A stretch of 21,645 bases of DNA from contig QHQU01000007.1 of NCBI GenBank assembly GCA_003219925.1, positions 1-21,645 on the forward strand, in the 5' to 3' direction. The notes beneath the pieces are model-generated. The model made no database searches, was not told the DNA's origin, and saw only the letters and a list, made by a program, of their open reading frames with translations. Position numbers and translations under genes: made by a program. This DNA is from Verrucomicrobiota bacterium (GTDB lineage: Bacteria; Verrucomicrobiota; Verrucomicrobiia; Chthoniobacterales; UBA10450). This document shows positions 1 to 7,810 of the stretch, one piece after another (within the stretch, counting starts at the first letter, position 1; each line of letters begins with the position of its first letter).

Positions 1-1090
1 GTTTCCCGACCCGCAGATAGATCGGAACCTCCGACCAGCGCCAGTCATCGATGTGCAATCGTAGCGCCACATACGTTTCAGTCTCGGACTTCGGATCTAC
101 TTTTTCTTCCTCGCGATAACCGGGAACGCTCTCGCCATTGATCGCCCCCCTGTTGTACTGACCGCGCACGACCAGCTTCGCGATTTCATCTGCGCGATAA
201 CGACGCAAGGAACGAACGACTTTCACTTTTTCGTCGCGAATGCTGTCGGCGCTGAGATCGGTGGGCGCTTCCATCGCGATGAGGCAAAGAAGCTGCAGCA
301 AATGATTTTGCACCATGTCGCGTAAGGCGCCGGCGGTTTCATAATATCCGGCCCGGCCTTCGACTCCGAGTGTTTCGGCGGCAGTGATCTGAACGTGATC
401 GATGTAGCGGGCGTTCCAGATAGGCTCAAAGATGGCGTTTGCGAAACGGAGAACGAGAATGTTCTGCGCTGTCTCTTTCCCAAGAAAATGATCGATGCGG
501 TAAGTCTGATTTTCGGCGAAGGCATTCGACACGATCCGATTTAATTCCTGAGCGGAAGCGAGGTCGCGGCCGAAAGGCTTTTCAATGATGACCCGGGCCC
601 AGCTGCTCTCCTTCGCTTTATTGAGTCCGGCGGCTTTAAGATTTTTCAGGATCGGTTCGAATTTCTCCGGTGCTGCCGCGAGATAAAATAAACGGTTGCC
701 GCGGGTGCCGCGTTCTTCGTCGATCTTACCAAGGCGTTGCACGAGTGATTGGTACCCCGATTCATCTTCGAACTCACTTTGATGGTAGAAAAGCGACTGC
801 GAAAAAGTCTTCCAAATATCTTCGCGAATATCCTGACGCGAAAATTGTTTGGTGGTTTTTTCAAGTTCCTTACGGAACTCGTCGTCGCTTTTGGGGCGAC
901 GGGCGAAACCGACGACGGTCACTGCCGGTGGCAATTCTCCAGCGGCGGCAAGATTATACAGCGCCGGAATCAATTTCCGATGGGTCAGGTCTCCGGTGGC
1001 GCCAAAAATCACAATCGCGCACGGTTGCGGCACCGCGCGGGTGCTCAAACCTTCGCGCAGCGGATTCGTTTGGTCAGAGTCCTTTGTCAT
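1..1090 (-). CDS. zwf: Glucose-6-phosphate 1-dehydrogenase, 3' end outside window
   Basis: Oxidises glucose 6-phosphate to 6-phosphogluconolactone with NAD(P)+, the entry step of the oxidative pentose phosphate pathway, in the cytosol. I translated the minus strand from ATG at 1090; the frame stays open for 363 codons to the window edge, so about a quarter of a usual ~490-residue protein is missing. Seen: the N-terminal dinucleotide-binding motif GATGDLTHRKL (residues 30-40), the EKPFG segment (about 170-174), and the active-site signature RIDHFLGKE (198-206) with the catalytic His at 201. No clear Shine-Dalgarno site precedes the ATG. Upstream lies the hairpin-rich gap shared with the SHMT fusion gene, which points the same way; the ~365-nt gap suggests separate transcription. 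Antisense open frames across this gene are shadows. Confidence 0.96.
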   Translation of the reverse strand, partial: MTKDSDQTNPLREGLSTRAVPQPCAIVIFGATGDLTHRKLIPALYNLAAAGELPPAVTVVGFARRPKSDDEFRKELEKTTKQFSRQDIREDIWKTFSQSLFYHQSEFEDESGYQSLVQRLGKIDEERGTRGNRLFYLAAAPEKFEPILKNLKAAGLNKAKESSWARVIIEKPFGRDLASAQELNRIVSNAFAENQTYRIDHFLGKETAQNILVLRFANAIFEPIWNARYIDHVQITAAETLGVEGRAGYYETAGALRDMVQNHLLQLLCLIAMEAPTDLSADSIRDEKVKVVRSLRRYRADEIAKLVVRGQYNRGAINGESVPGYREEEKVDPKSETETYVALRLHIDDWRWSEVPIYLRVGK

Positions 1091-1184
1091 GTCGATTGAA
1101 GTCGGGGACATCCCGTGGTGAAACCATAAGCTAACATATCGGGATTCCTTCCAGCCTTCGCATAAAGCTGCGGCCTGACAAGCG

Positions 1185-1204
1185 GCTTCGCTCGGAATGA
1201 CAGG
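1185..1204. repeat. Short intergenic repeat, copy 1 (core CGCTCGRRATGACRGG)
   Basis: This segment contains CGCTCGGAATGACAGG. A close relative, CGCTCGAGATGACGGG, lies at 9746-9761, also in a gene-free gap. Both are preceded by GCTT, with one extra G in the second copy. I recall similar sequences (reverse strand: GTCATTCCGAGCGAAGC) as frequent intergenic repeats in Acidobacteria and Verrucomicrobia. It ends 4 nt before the hairpin cassette. Confidence 0.5.
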
Positions 1205-1208
1205 ACGG

Positions 1209-1304
1209 CGGAACACAGACTTCCAGTCTGCGGACATTCTGTCCGCTGTCCCTTCAGCGGGTTACAAACCCGCTGGGCGCACAGGCCATAAGGCCTGTGT
1301 TCCG
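1209..1304. repeat. 96-bp cassette: 10-bp terminal inverted repeats enclosing four mini-hairpins
   Basis: The ends CGGAACACAG (1209-1218) and CTGTGTTCCG (1295-1304) are perfect reverse complements. Inside are consecutive perfect hairpins: CAGACT-TCC-AGTCTG (1216-1230), CGGACA-TTC-TGTCCG (1231-1245), CAGCGGGTT-ACA-AACCCGCTG (1255-1275) and CACAGGCC-ATAA-GGCCTGTG (1280-1299). The outer repeats partly overlap hairpins 1 and 4, so the strand can fold either as a cloverleaf closed by the outer stem or as a row of four hairpins. The plus-strand translation contains TDFQSADILSAV, a peptide I recall from spurious hypothetical proteins in Verrucomicrobia and related phyla. That suggests a dispersed, non-coding repeat family. 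No transposase is present, so it would be non-autonomous if mobile. Confidence 0.75.
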
Positions 1305-1407
1305 GGGAGCATACGCGTCTGGCGTGTGAGTTTCGGCGCCTCGCCGAAACAATCTCGGGTGCACGGAAAAGTTCGCGATCGCGAGAGCGCCATCGCTCCG
1401 AGCCGGA

Positions 1408-1440
1408 CTGGGGATAGCACGCGGGCGCGTGCGTTCCCAG
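1408..1440 (-). terminator. Long hairpin just downstream of the SHMT fusion gene
   Basis: CTGGGGAT (1408-1415) pairs with GTTCCCAG (1433-1440) with two G-T wobbles. After a bulged A, GCACGCG (1417-1423) pairs with CGCGTGC (1426-1432) around a 2-nt loop. It starts 15 nt past the minus-strand stop codon of the SHMT fusion, a typical terminator position. There is no U-tract on the minus strand, so it may act as a 3'-end stabiliser or a rho-linked structure instead. Confidence 0.45.
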
Positions 1441-1455
1441 AGAAGAAGCGCGCGT

Positions 1456-3243
1456 CTACGATGGTAACGGAAACCGTCGCGTCAATTCGCGCACCTTGCC
1501 GCGGATCCGTTCAAGAGCGGCATTATCATCGCGATTTTGCAGCGCTTCGGCGACGAGATCGGCAATCTCCAGCATTTCTTCCTCACGCATGCCACGCGTG
1601 GTGACAGCCGGAGTGCCGACGCGAATTCCGCCCGGCTTGAAGATGGGATAGGTATCGAAAGGAATAGCATTCTTGTTCACGGTAATGCCAGCTCGATCGA
1701 GAACTTCCTGCGCTTGTTTGCCATTGATTTCCTTGTGGCGCAGGTCCACCAGCATCAGATGATTGTCTGTTCCGCCGCTAACGATGCGATAACCGTGTTT
1801 GCTCAAACCAGCTGCGAGCGCTTTAGCATTTGTCACCACTTGCTTTTGATAGGCGCGAAACTGCGGCTGTAACGCTTCGTGAAAACAGACGGCTTTGGCC
1901 GCGATCACGTGCATGAGCGGGCCGCCTTGAATCCCCGGGAAAACCATCGAGTCGATCTGTTTCGCGTATTTCTCCTGGCATAACACGATCCCGCCGCGGG
2001 GACCGCGCAAGCTTTTGTGCGTCGTCGTCGTGACAAATTGCGCGTGCGGAATCGGACTGGGATGCTGGCCGCCCGCGACGAGCCCGGCGATATGCGCCAT
2101 GTCTATGAAGAGAAGCGCCCCGCAGGCATCGGCGATGTGACGCAAACGCGGAAAATCGAGCGTGCGCGGATAAGCCGAGGCACCGGCAGTGATCATCGCT
2201 GGCTTGGTTTCGTTGGCCAGTTTTTCGAGGGCGTCGTAATCGATCTGCTCGGTTTTTTCAGCCACGCCGTAATGCGTGACTTGATAAAATTTGCCGGAAA
2301 AATTCGCCGGATGTCCGTGGGTGAGGTGGCCACCGTGGGCCAGATTCATCGTCAAAATCTTGTCGCCCACTTTCAGGGTCGAAAAATAGACTGCCATGTT
2401 TGCCTGCGAGCCACTGTGTGGCTGGACGTTTACATGTTCTGCGCCGAACAATCGCCTGGCTCGATCGATCGCAAGCGATTCGACGGTATCGACATTTTCA
2501 CAGCCGCCGTACCAGCGTTTGCCGGGATAACCCTCAGCGTATTTGTTGGTCAACACGCTGCCTTGCGCTTCCATTACCGCGCGGCTGGTGAAATTTTCCG
2601 ACGCGATCAGCTCAATGTTTTCGCGCTGCCGTTTTTCTTCGGCGGCAACTGCGTCATAAATCTCCGGATCGACTTTGCCTAGGCCGCCGCTAGGCGCGCT
2701 CAAACTCGGTTCAGTCGAATGCGAAATATCGCTCATCAGATAAGTGGAAGAGCCGCCGCTTCGCCCGCTCGAGCGCACGGCTACTTCGCTCTGTTCTACA
2801 AACGCGAGCACGCTGGGCAAGGCGTTTTTGATGGTTTCCGCGCAACTATTATAAACATCGCGCCCAAGTCCAATCGGATCGGGGACGTCACGCCAGCAGG
2901 TTGCGCCGGCTTCTTCAAACTCGCGCAACAGAAAAGTCTTGTCGGCGGCATTTGGAAAAAGCATCTGGATCGCTTCGACATGCGCCCCGGTCATGGCGAA
3001 AATATGGGTCGCGCGCTCGACTAATGCGCCGGCCAAGGGCTGGCTCCGCAGGTTGCCGATATCGGCGCCTTCCTCGGCGCAGACATCGACCGCGTGCGAA
3101 CTTGGTGGCTGCCCGCGCACTGCATGCACGCCGGCGGACGCCACCTCAATGTCCTTGCGATTTCCCAAGAGACGGCGAAAAAGACCTTCCGCAATGGGAC
3201 TGCGACAAACATTACCGGTACAAACGAAAAGGACGCTTTTCAC
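1456..3243 (-). CDS. glyA: Fused low-molecular-weight phosphatase / serine hydroxymethyltransferase
   Basis: One uninterrupted frame with two enzymes. Residues 1-150 (from GTG 3243) are a low-molecular-weight phosphatase: the P-loop CTGNVCR has nucleophile C8 and R14, and D122-P123 fits the general acid loop. After a Ser/Gly-rich linker (about 151-190), the rest is a full-length PLP-dependent SHMT, which interconverts serine and glycine and charges tetrahydrofolate with a one-carbon unit. THKSLRGPRGG carries the PLP lysine at 410. The longest frame opens at a TTG (3303), but the phosphatase family normally begins at VKSVLFVCTGN, so I prefer GTG 3243. An internal ATG at 2736 (residue 170) could start a free SHMT of about 426 residues, but no Shine-Dalgarno site is visible. 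In Bacillus the phosphatase gene ywlE lies near rpiB and glyA, so a fusion of neighbours is plausible. The P-loop Val, where arginine phosphatase YwlE has Thr, leaves substrate choice open. Confidence 0.93.
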   Translation of the reverse strand: MKSVLFVCTGNVCRSPIAEGLFRRLLGNRKDIEVASAGVHAVRGQPPSSHAVDVCAEEGADIGNLRSQPLAGALVERATHIFAMTGAHVEAIQMLFPNAADKTFLLREFEEAGATCWRDVPDPIGLGRDVYNSCAETIKNALPSVLAFVEQSEVAVRSSGRSGGSSTYLMSDISHSTEPSLSAPSGGLGKVDPEIYDAVAAEEKRQRENIELIASENFTSRAVMEAQGSVLTNKYAEGYPGKRWYGGCENVDTVESLAIDRARRLFGAEHVNVQPHSGSQANMAVYFSTLKVGDKILTMNLAHGGHLTHGHPANFSGKFYQVTHYGVAEKTEQIDYDALEKLANETKPAMITAGASAYPRTLDFPRLRHIADACGALLFIDMAHIAGLVAGGQHPSPIPHAQFVTTTTHKSLRGPRGGIVLCQEKYAKQIDSMVFPGIQGGPLMHVIAAKAVCFHEALQPQFRAYQKQVVTNAKALAAGLSKHGYRIVSGGTDNHLMLVDLRHKEINGKQAQEVLDRAGITVNKNAIPFDTYPIFKPGGIRVGTPAVTTRGMREEEMLEIADLVAEALQNRDDNAALERIRGKVRELTRRFPLPS

Positions 3244-3330
3244 AAGATGCGGCCGCGCGAACCTTAGACGGCGGCCAAGTACGTTCGCACAAAAATACGC
3301 CAACGCGACTGGGGTTTATCCGACTTATTT

Positions 3331-4281
3331 ATGAGACGAGCGTGGAAAAAATTGCGCTACCGCCTGGAGCACGTTGGCCTGCTGATTGCGGCCGGCCTTG
3401 TGCCTCTTTTGCCGCGGCCTGTTGTTGTCGCTCTGGCAAAAATATTCGGCGCTCTCGCCTCGCTCTTGGATCGCTATGGGCGCCGCATTGCCCTGGCGAA
3501 CCTCGATTGCGCCTTCGGCCAAAAATATTCGGCTTCAGAAAAACGACGTATTGTTCGCGAATCGTATCAGCATTTCGCCCAGACCATGCTCGATCTGATG
3601 TGGAGCCCGCGACTCACTCGGGAGAATTTCTCCCGTTACATCTACTTGGGGGAATTTCCGCAACTTGCGCCGAATCAAAGCGGGATTGTTGTCTGTTATC
3701 ACTACAGCAATTTCGAATGGCTTAGTCTGGGCTGCGGATTTTCTGGACGCACCGGAACGATTGTGGCGCAGGAATTCAAGAATTCGCTGCTCGATCCGAT
3801 TTTCCGCCGTTGGCGCGAACAGTCGGGCCATTCCTTTACCGCGCGCACCGGGGGAATTCTGCGACTTTTCAAAACCCTGCGCCGCGGTGGTTGGACAGCG
3901 ATGTTGGTTGATCTGACCGTCTTCCCGGGCGCCTCTTCCGTAGCCATTCGGTCGTTCGGATTGCACACCAGCGTCACTTCCGCTCACGCCTGGTTGCAGC
4001 AACGCTCAGGAGCCGCGCTTATCCCGGCCCATTGCGAGCCATTGCCGCGGGGACGTTACCGGGTTGTTTTTCATTCGCCGATTGACCTCGGGCCGAATGC
4101 AACCCCGCGCGAAATCGCGCAGGCATGCTGGAATTCATTTGAGCCAATCGTGCGCGCGAAGCCGGGACCGTGGCTTTGGATGTACAAACATTGGCGCTAT
4201 TGCCCGAAAAATCCCGATCGCCCTTACCCATTCTATTCCGGGCCGAACGGGAAGTTCGAAAGAATGCTGGTGCAAAAATGA
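3331..4281 (+). CDS. LpxL/HtrB-family lipid A-type acyltransferase
   Basis: Probably transfers an acyl chain to a lipid A precursor at the inner face of the cytoplasmic membrane. It has 316 residues, close to the ~300 usual for this family. Seen: a hydrophobic N-terminal stretch (about 16-46) after a basic start MRRAWKKLRYRLEH, typical of a membrane anchor; the catalytic HX4E motif HYSNFE (H124, E129); and the C-terminal block PGPWLWMYKHWRY typical of Lip_A_acyltrans proteins. It is divergent from the SHMT fusion across 87 nt, which must hold promoters for both, though I see no clear -35/-10 pair. The family also contains acyltransferases for other lipids (phosphatidylinositol mannosides, ornithine lipids), so the acceptor is inferred. 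LpxI elsewhere in the window supports a lipid A pathway. Confidence 0.88.
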   Translation: MRRAWKKLRYRLEHVGLLIAAGLVPLLPRPVVVALAKIFGALASLLDRYGRRIALANLDCAFGQKYSASEKRRIVRESYQHFAQTMLDLMWSPRLTRENFSRYIYLGEFPQLAPNQSGIVVCYHYSNFEWLSLGCGFSGRTGTIVAQEFKNSLLDPIFRRWREQSGHSFTARTGGILRLFKTLRRGGWTAMLVDLTVFPGASSVAIRSFGLHTSVTSAHAWLQQRSGAALIPAHCEPLPRGRYRVVFHSPIDLGPNATPREIAQACWNSFEPIVRAKPGPWLWMYKHWRYCPKNPDRPYPFYSGPNGKFERMLVQK

Positions 4282-4368
4282 TATCGTTTAATGAAAAGCC
4301 CGTGCCACCCCATCCAACGCAAAACCTTTTTAGGCGGACGCGAGCAAAATTTTTAGGAAGTTGAGAAA

Positions 4369-5760
4369 ATGCCGGAATTGACCACAAGCCAACGAGTCTG
4401 GCGCAGACAAGCCGGAAACGTTTCTCTGCCTGAAGTGCATCGCAGCGTCGTCGTTCCTGTGACCGCTTCGTTTTGGCGAAAGTTGTTCGCATTTTCCGGT
4501 CCCGGCTTCCTTGTCGCGGTCGGCTACATGGATCCGGGCAATTGGGCCACGGATCTCTCTGGCGGCGCAAGATTCGGCTACGCCCTGCTGATGGTCGTCA
4601 TGATTTCGAATTTCATGGCAATCCTGCTGCAGCATCTCTGCATCAAGCTCGGCGTCGCTACCGGACGTGATCTTGCCCAAGCCTGCCGCGATCATTACTC
4701 GAGGCCGACGGTGTGGGCATTGTGGATTCTTTGCGAGATCGCAATCGCGGCGTGCGATTTAGCCGAAGTAGTCGGTTCGGCCATCGGCTTGCAACTTCTC
4801 TTTGGCATTCCGCTGGTTTGGGGATGTGTCATCACCGCGCTCGACGTGCTCGCTGTGCTTTATCTTCAGAACAAAGGCTTCCGTTACATCGAGGCGCTGG
4901 TCATCACGCTCATCCTAACCATCGGTACCTGTTTCGCGATCGAGTTGATTCTCTCGAAACCCAGCATCATCGGAGTTGCTCTCGGATTCGTCCCGGGCCC
5001 GCGCATTATCCTGAACCAGGAGATGCTCTACGTCAGCATCGGTATTCTGGGCGCGACAGTGATGCCGCATAATCTTTATCTGCATTCGTCCATTGTGCAG
5101 ACGAGGAAATTCGAGCAGACACCTCGGGGCAAACGTGAGGCGATCAAGTTTGCCACCATCGATTCCACGGTGGCCCTGATGTTCGCTCTGTTCATTAACG
5201 GCGCGATCCTGGTTTTGGCTGCTTCCGCCTTTCACTGGTCCGGTCATCAGAATGTAGCTGAGATTCAGGACGCCTATAAATTGCTCAGCCCTCTTCTGGG
5301 AGTCAGTTTCGCCAGCGTCCTCTTCGCCGTCGCACTTCTCGCTTCCGGACAAAATTCCACCCTTACCGGAACGCTGGCCGGACAAATCGTGATGGAAGGT
5401 TTTCTTAACTTTCGCATCACACCCTGGGTAAGACGATTACTCACGCGTCTGATCGCCATTATTCCGGCCGTGCTCGTCATCGGCATTTTCGGCGAAGGAA
5501 AAACCACTCAGTTGCTGGTGGCGAGCCAGGTTGTGCTCAGCATGCAACTCGGTTTTGCGGTTTGGCCGCTTATGCGATTCACCGGTGAGAAGGCCAAGAT
5601 GGGCGAATTTGCCAACGGACTTGTGGTGAAAATTTTTGGCTGGATGACAGCAATCATCATCATTTCACTCAATGTGAAATTACTCTTCGATACTTTTATG
5701 CCCGAGCCCGTGCTTAAAGCCTTTTATGGTTTTCTCGGAATACCGGCTCCCACTCAATAA
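4369..5760 (+). CDS. mntH: NRAMP-family Mn2+/Fe2+ transporter (MntH-like)
   Basis: Inner-membrane importer of divalent transition metals, driven by protons. It has 463 residues with about 11 hydrophobic helices. Metal-binding signatures are intact: DPGN in helix 1 (D55, N58) and MPHNLYLHS in helix 6 (M232, H234). The Met is the residue known to favour Mn/Fe over Ca or Mg, so this should be a true transition-metal carrier rather than a Mg or Al relative. The start ATG is supported by AGGAAG 8 nt upstream (4355-4360). The 87-nt gap from the acyltransferase shows no riboswitch or MntR/Fur box I can defend. A universal stress protein gene follows after 9 nt and is surely co-transcribed. Confidence 0.94.
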   Translation: MPELTTSQRVWRRQAGNVSLPEVHRSVVVPVTASFWRKLFAFSGPGFLVAVGYMDPGNWATDLSGGARFGYALLMVVMISNFMAILLQHLCIKLGVATGRDLAQACRDHYSRPTVWALWILCEIAIAACDLAEVVGSAIGLQLLFGIPLVWGCVITALDVLAVLYLQNKGFRYIEALVITLILTIGTCFAIELILSKPSIIGVALGFVPGPRIILNQEMLYVSIGILGATVMPHNLYLHSSIVQTRKFEQTPRGKREAIKFATIDSTVALMFALFINGAILVLAASAFHWSGHQNVAEIQDAYKLLSPLLGVSFASVLFAVALLASGQNSTLTGTLAGQIVMEGFLNFRITPWVRRLLTRLIAIIPAVLVIGIFGEGKTTQLLVASQVVLSMQLGFAVWPLMRFTGEKAKMGEFANGLVVKIFGWMTAIIIISLNVKLLFDTFMPEPVLKAFYGFLGIPAPTQ

Positions 5761-5769
5761 GTCGCAGTT

Positions 5770-6195
5770 ATGTATCAGCAAATTCTTATTCCACTTGAAA
5801 ACAGCTCTGCTGACGAAACGATCCTGGCTCACATCAAACCGCTGGCTCGCCTGACTAACGCACGCATTCACCTTGTTCATGTGGCGGATGGCTGGGTCGC
5901 GCGCAATTTCAATCAACTGCAACTGGCCGAAAGCGAAGAGATGAAGCAGGACCGACTTTATTTGGAAGAACGGCAGCGCGAGCTGATAGATGACGGTTTT
6001 TTCTGCGATGCAGTTCTCGCCCTCGGCGAACCATCAGACGAAATCATTAAACTGGCCCGCGAAAAGGATATTGATCTGATCGCCATGACCACACACGGCC
6101 ATCGTTTCATCAGCGACATCCTCTACGGCGCTACGGTGGACAAAGTACGGCACGCCGTGGACGTGCCGGTGTTGCTTTTGAAGGTAAAAAATTAG
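5770..6195 (+). CDS. Universal stress protein (UspA family)
   Basis: A single 141-residue Usp domain, predicted cytosolic with an alpha/beta nucleotide-binding fold. The N-terminal strand YQQILIPLENS and the C-terminal block THGHRFISDILYGATVDKV are typical. In ATP-binding members the motif is G-2X-G-9X-G-(S/T). Here the second and third Gly are kept with the right spacing (G110, G120), but the first is Thr107 and the residue after G120 is Ala121, so ATP binding may be weakened. It starts 9 nt after the metal transporter. Such pairs are seen in other bacteria as I recall, suggesting a regulatory or protective role for transport, but the function is unknown. Confidence 0.9.
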   Translation: MYQQILIPLENSSADETILAHIKPLARLTNARIHLVHVADGWVARNFNQLQLAESEEMKQDRLYLEERQRELIDDGFFCDAVLALGEPSDEIIKLAREKDIDLIAMTTHGHRFISDILYGATVDKVRHAVDVPVLLLKVKN

Positions 6196-6261
6196 GCGAT
6201 CTTTCCCAGCACCGCGCGCGAGACTTGCCCTGCTTTGCGCCTACGTCTACTACAAACGCGC

Positions 6262-7479
6262 GTGAAAGTGCTTCTCCTAACCAACGAATATCCGCCCTGC
6301 ACTTACGGCGGGGCCGGAGTGCATGTGGAATATCTGTCGCGCGAACTGGCCAGGTTGATGCCGGTAGAAGTCCGCTGCTTCGGCGATCAAAAGGTTAAGT
6401 CCGGCAATCTGACGGTGCGCGGTTTTCAATTGGACATGTCCCGCTGGAATTGTCCGAAAGAGCTTCGCTCAACTCTGGGCGCAGTCCAACGCGGCGTCGA
6501 TTTTAACGCCGCCGGCATCGATGCCCGGATTGTACATTGTCACACCTGGTATGCCCACTGGGGCGGGATTCTCGCGCGAAAGAATTACGACATTCCGCTC
6601 GTCATTACCGTGCATTCACTGGAGCCGTTGCGCCCTTGGAAACGGGAACAGCTAGGCGGCGGGTACGATTTTTCGCTCTGGGTAGAAAAGACCGCGCTCG
6701 AAATGGCGGATGCGGTCATCGCCGTTTCAAACGAGACCAAGGCCGACATTGCGCGCCTCTTCAAAGTAAAGAAGGAACGCTTACATGTGATCTATAACGG
6801 GATCGATCTCGATGAATATCGCCCGGTGAAATCGAAGGATGCGCTCCGCAAATTCGGGATCGATTCGGAAAGACCTTATCTGTTGTTCGTCGGTCGGATC
6901 ACGCGCCAGAAGGGCATTATTCATCTTGTCCGCGCGATCGAGTTCATGGACAAAAATTTCCAGGTGGTGCTTTGCGCGGGCGCCCCCGACACGGCGGAAA
7001 TCGCTCGAGAAATGAAGCGCGCGGTTGAGCAGGCGCGGCGCGCGCGCGACGGCATAATCTGGATCGACCAGATGCTGGATAAACCGAGCGTGATTCAATT
7101 CTACTCGCATGCGGCAGTTTTCTGTTGTCCATCGATTTACGAACCGTTTGGCATCATTAATCTGGAAGCCATGGCGTGCGAAACCGCGGTGGTTGCGAAC
7201 AAGGTTGGGGGAATTAAGGAAGTCGTAGTAGATGGGGAGACCGGTTTTCTCGTTCCACTCGCGCAAATGAAAGAGAGCCCGTTTGAACCAATTCACCCGG
7301 CAAAGTTCGAGCGCGATTTGGCGGCGAAGATCAACGAACTGATGCGGGACGAAAAGTTACGCGAGCGTTTCGGCAAAGCCGGCAGGCTAAGGGCGGAAGA
7401 GACGTTCAGTTGGCGCGCGATCGCGCGGGAAACGAAGTCGTTATACCAATCGCTTGTCGCAAAGAAACCCGCCGCATGA
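6262..7479 (+). CDS. glgM: GT4 glycosyltransferase, glycogen synthase / maltose-1-phosphate synthase type
   Basis: Predicted to move glucose from ADP-glucose to an alpha-glucan or to glucose 1-phosphate (making maltose 1-phosphate, as actinobacterial GlgM does). It is a GT-B fold protein of 405 residues. The N-terminus VKVLLLTNEYPP followed by YGGAGVHVEYLSREL is diagnostic of the 'Corynebacterium-type' glycogen synthase family. The nucleotide-sugar half starts near LFVGRITRQKG and holds the EPFGIINLEAMACE motif with the catalytic EX7E pattern. The longest frame begins at a TTG (6235), but the family start fits GTG 6262; neither has a clear Shine-Dalgarno site. The stop TGA (7477-7479) overlaps an ATG that opens only a 15-codon frame. 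No other glycogen genes are in view, so the exact acceptor is uncertain. Confidence 0.85.
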   Translation: MKVLLLTNEYPPCTYGGAGVHVEYLSRELARLMPVEVRCFGDQKVKSGNLTVRGFQLDMSRWNCPKELRSTLGAVQRGVDFNAAGIDARIVHCHTWYAHWGGILARKNYDIPLVITVHSLEPLRPWKREQLGGGYDFSLWVEKTALEMADAVIAVSNETKADIARLFKVKKERLHVIYNGIDLDEYRPVKSKDALRKFGIDSERPYLLFVGRITRQKGIIHLVRAIEFMDKNFQVVLCAGAPDTAEIAREMKRAVEQARRARDGIIWIDQMLDKPSVIQFYSHAAVFCCPSIYEPFGIINLEAMACETAVVANKVGGIKEVVVDGETGFLVPLAQMKESPFEPIHPAKFERDLAAKINELMRDEKLRERFGKAGRLRAEETFSWRAIARETKSLYQSLVAKKPAA

Positions 7480-7519
7480 AATTGGGATATTTGCCTTCAG
7501 CGCGCTCTCCGAAATTGCG

Positions 7520-7810
7520 GTGAAAGCAGCGCAAATTACCGGGCTGGCAACTGGGCAGGAGTACCTACGTTTCTTTTTTAATCCGGTGGGATGCATTTGC
7601 CGCCTTTATCGCCAGCATGGTCCAGTCACCGCACTTAGTCGGGTGGCATTGAAACAACCGCGCGATTCGTTGATTTTTGCAATCGGCCCGGAATTCAACC
7701 GTCTGCTCTTTAGCGATCCAGATCTATTCCGATCGACCGGTTTAATCTTGCCCGCCCCGAGGGAGTCGGCCCAACCCCGCGTCCACCTCGTTAATCAACG
7801 GCGCCGATGA
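7520..7810 (+). pseudogene. Truncated N-terminal copy of the adjacent cytochrome P450
   Basis: A 96-residue frame from GTG 7520 that aligns without gaps to the first ~86 residues of the complete P450 that follows. I count 27 identities in the first 61 positions and about 38 in 86. Shared blocks include GPEFNR, LYRQ, DP..FR.TG and SAQ. The GTG lines up with the second Met of the full P450. After PRESAQPR the similarity stops, and the frame ends in TGA (7808-7810) overlapping the P450 start as ATGA. All catalytic parts (I-helix, ExxR, heme Cys) are absent, so it cannot be a P450. It could be a decayed tandem duplicate, or a retained leader that couples translation. A longer reading from TTG 7454 overlaps the previous gene and is not supported by the alignment. 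Confidence 0.75.

Larger units (their letters stand above)
1091..1455. other. Gene-free interval packed with hairpins, between zwf and the SHMT fusion
   Basis: About 365 nt without a credible gene. It holds, left to right, the presumed zwf leader, a short repeat-like segment (1185-1204), a 96-bp hairpin cassette with terminal inverted repeats (1209-1304), a 9-bp hairpin (1330-1350), a 12-bp perfect palindrome TCGCGATCGCGA (1373-1384), a 5-bp hairpin (1385-1398) and a long hairpin just past the SHMT stop (1408-1440). A plus-strand open frame runs through it, but its translation only reflects the repeat. Confidence 0.8.

Noticed and set aside
670..1134. Plus-strand frames opposite zwf
   Set aside because: Antisense to unmistakable glucose-6-phosphate dehydrogenase sequence.
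1209..1440. CRISPR array
   Set aside because: The repeats are inverted hairpins of differing sequence, not direct repeats with spacers, and no cas gene is present.
1197..1604. Plus-strand frame of 135 codons through the hairpin cassette
   Set aside because: Its translation only mirrors the repeat (TDFQSAD...) and then runs antisense into the SHMT fusion; no protein-like composition.
2017..2682. Plus-strand frame of 221 codons
   Set aside because: Antisense to the strongly conserved SHMT coding region; a shadow of high-GC codon use.
4282..4368. Manganese riboswitch or MntR/Fur box before mntH
   Set aside because: I looked for a paired-stem leader or a dyad operator and found none I could defend in the 87-nt gap.
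7454..7519. TTG-started extension of the P450 fragment
   Set aside because: It overlaps the end of the glycosyltransferase, and P450 similarity begins exactly at GTG 7520.
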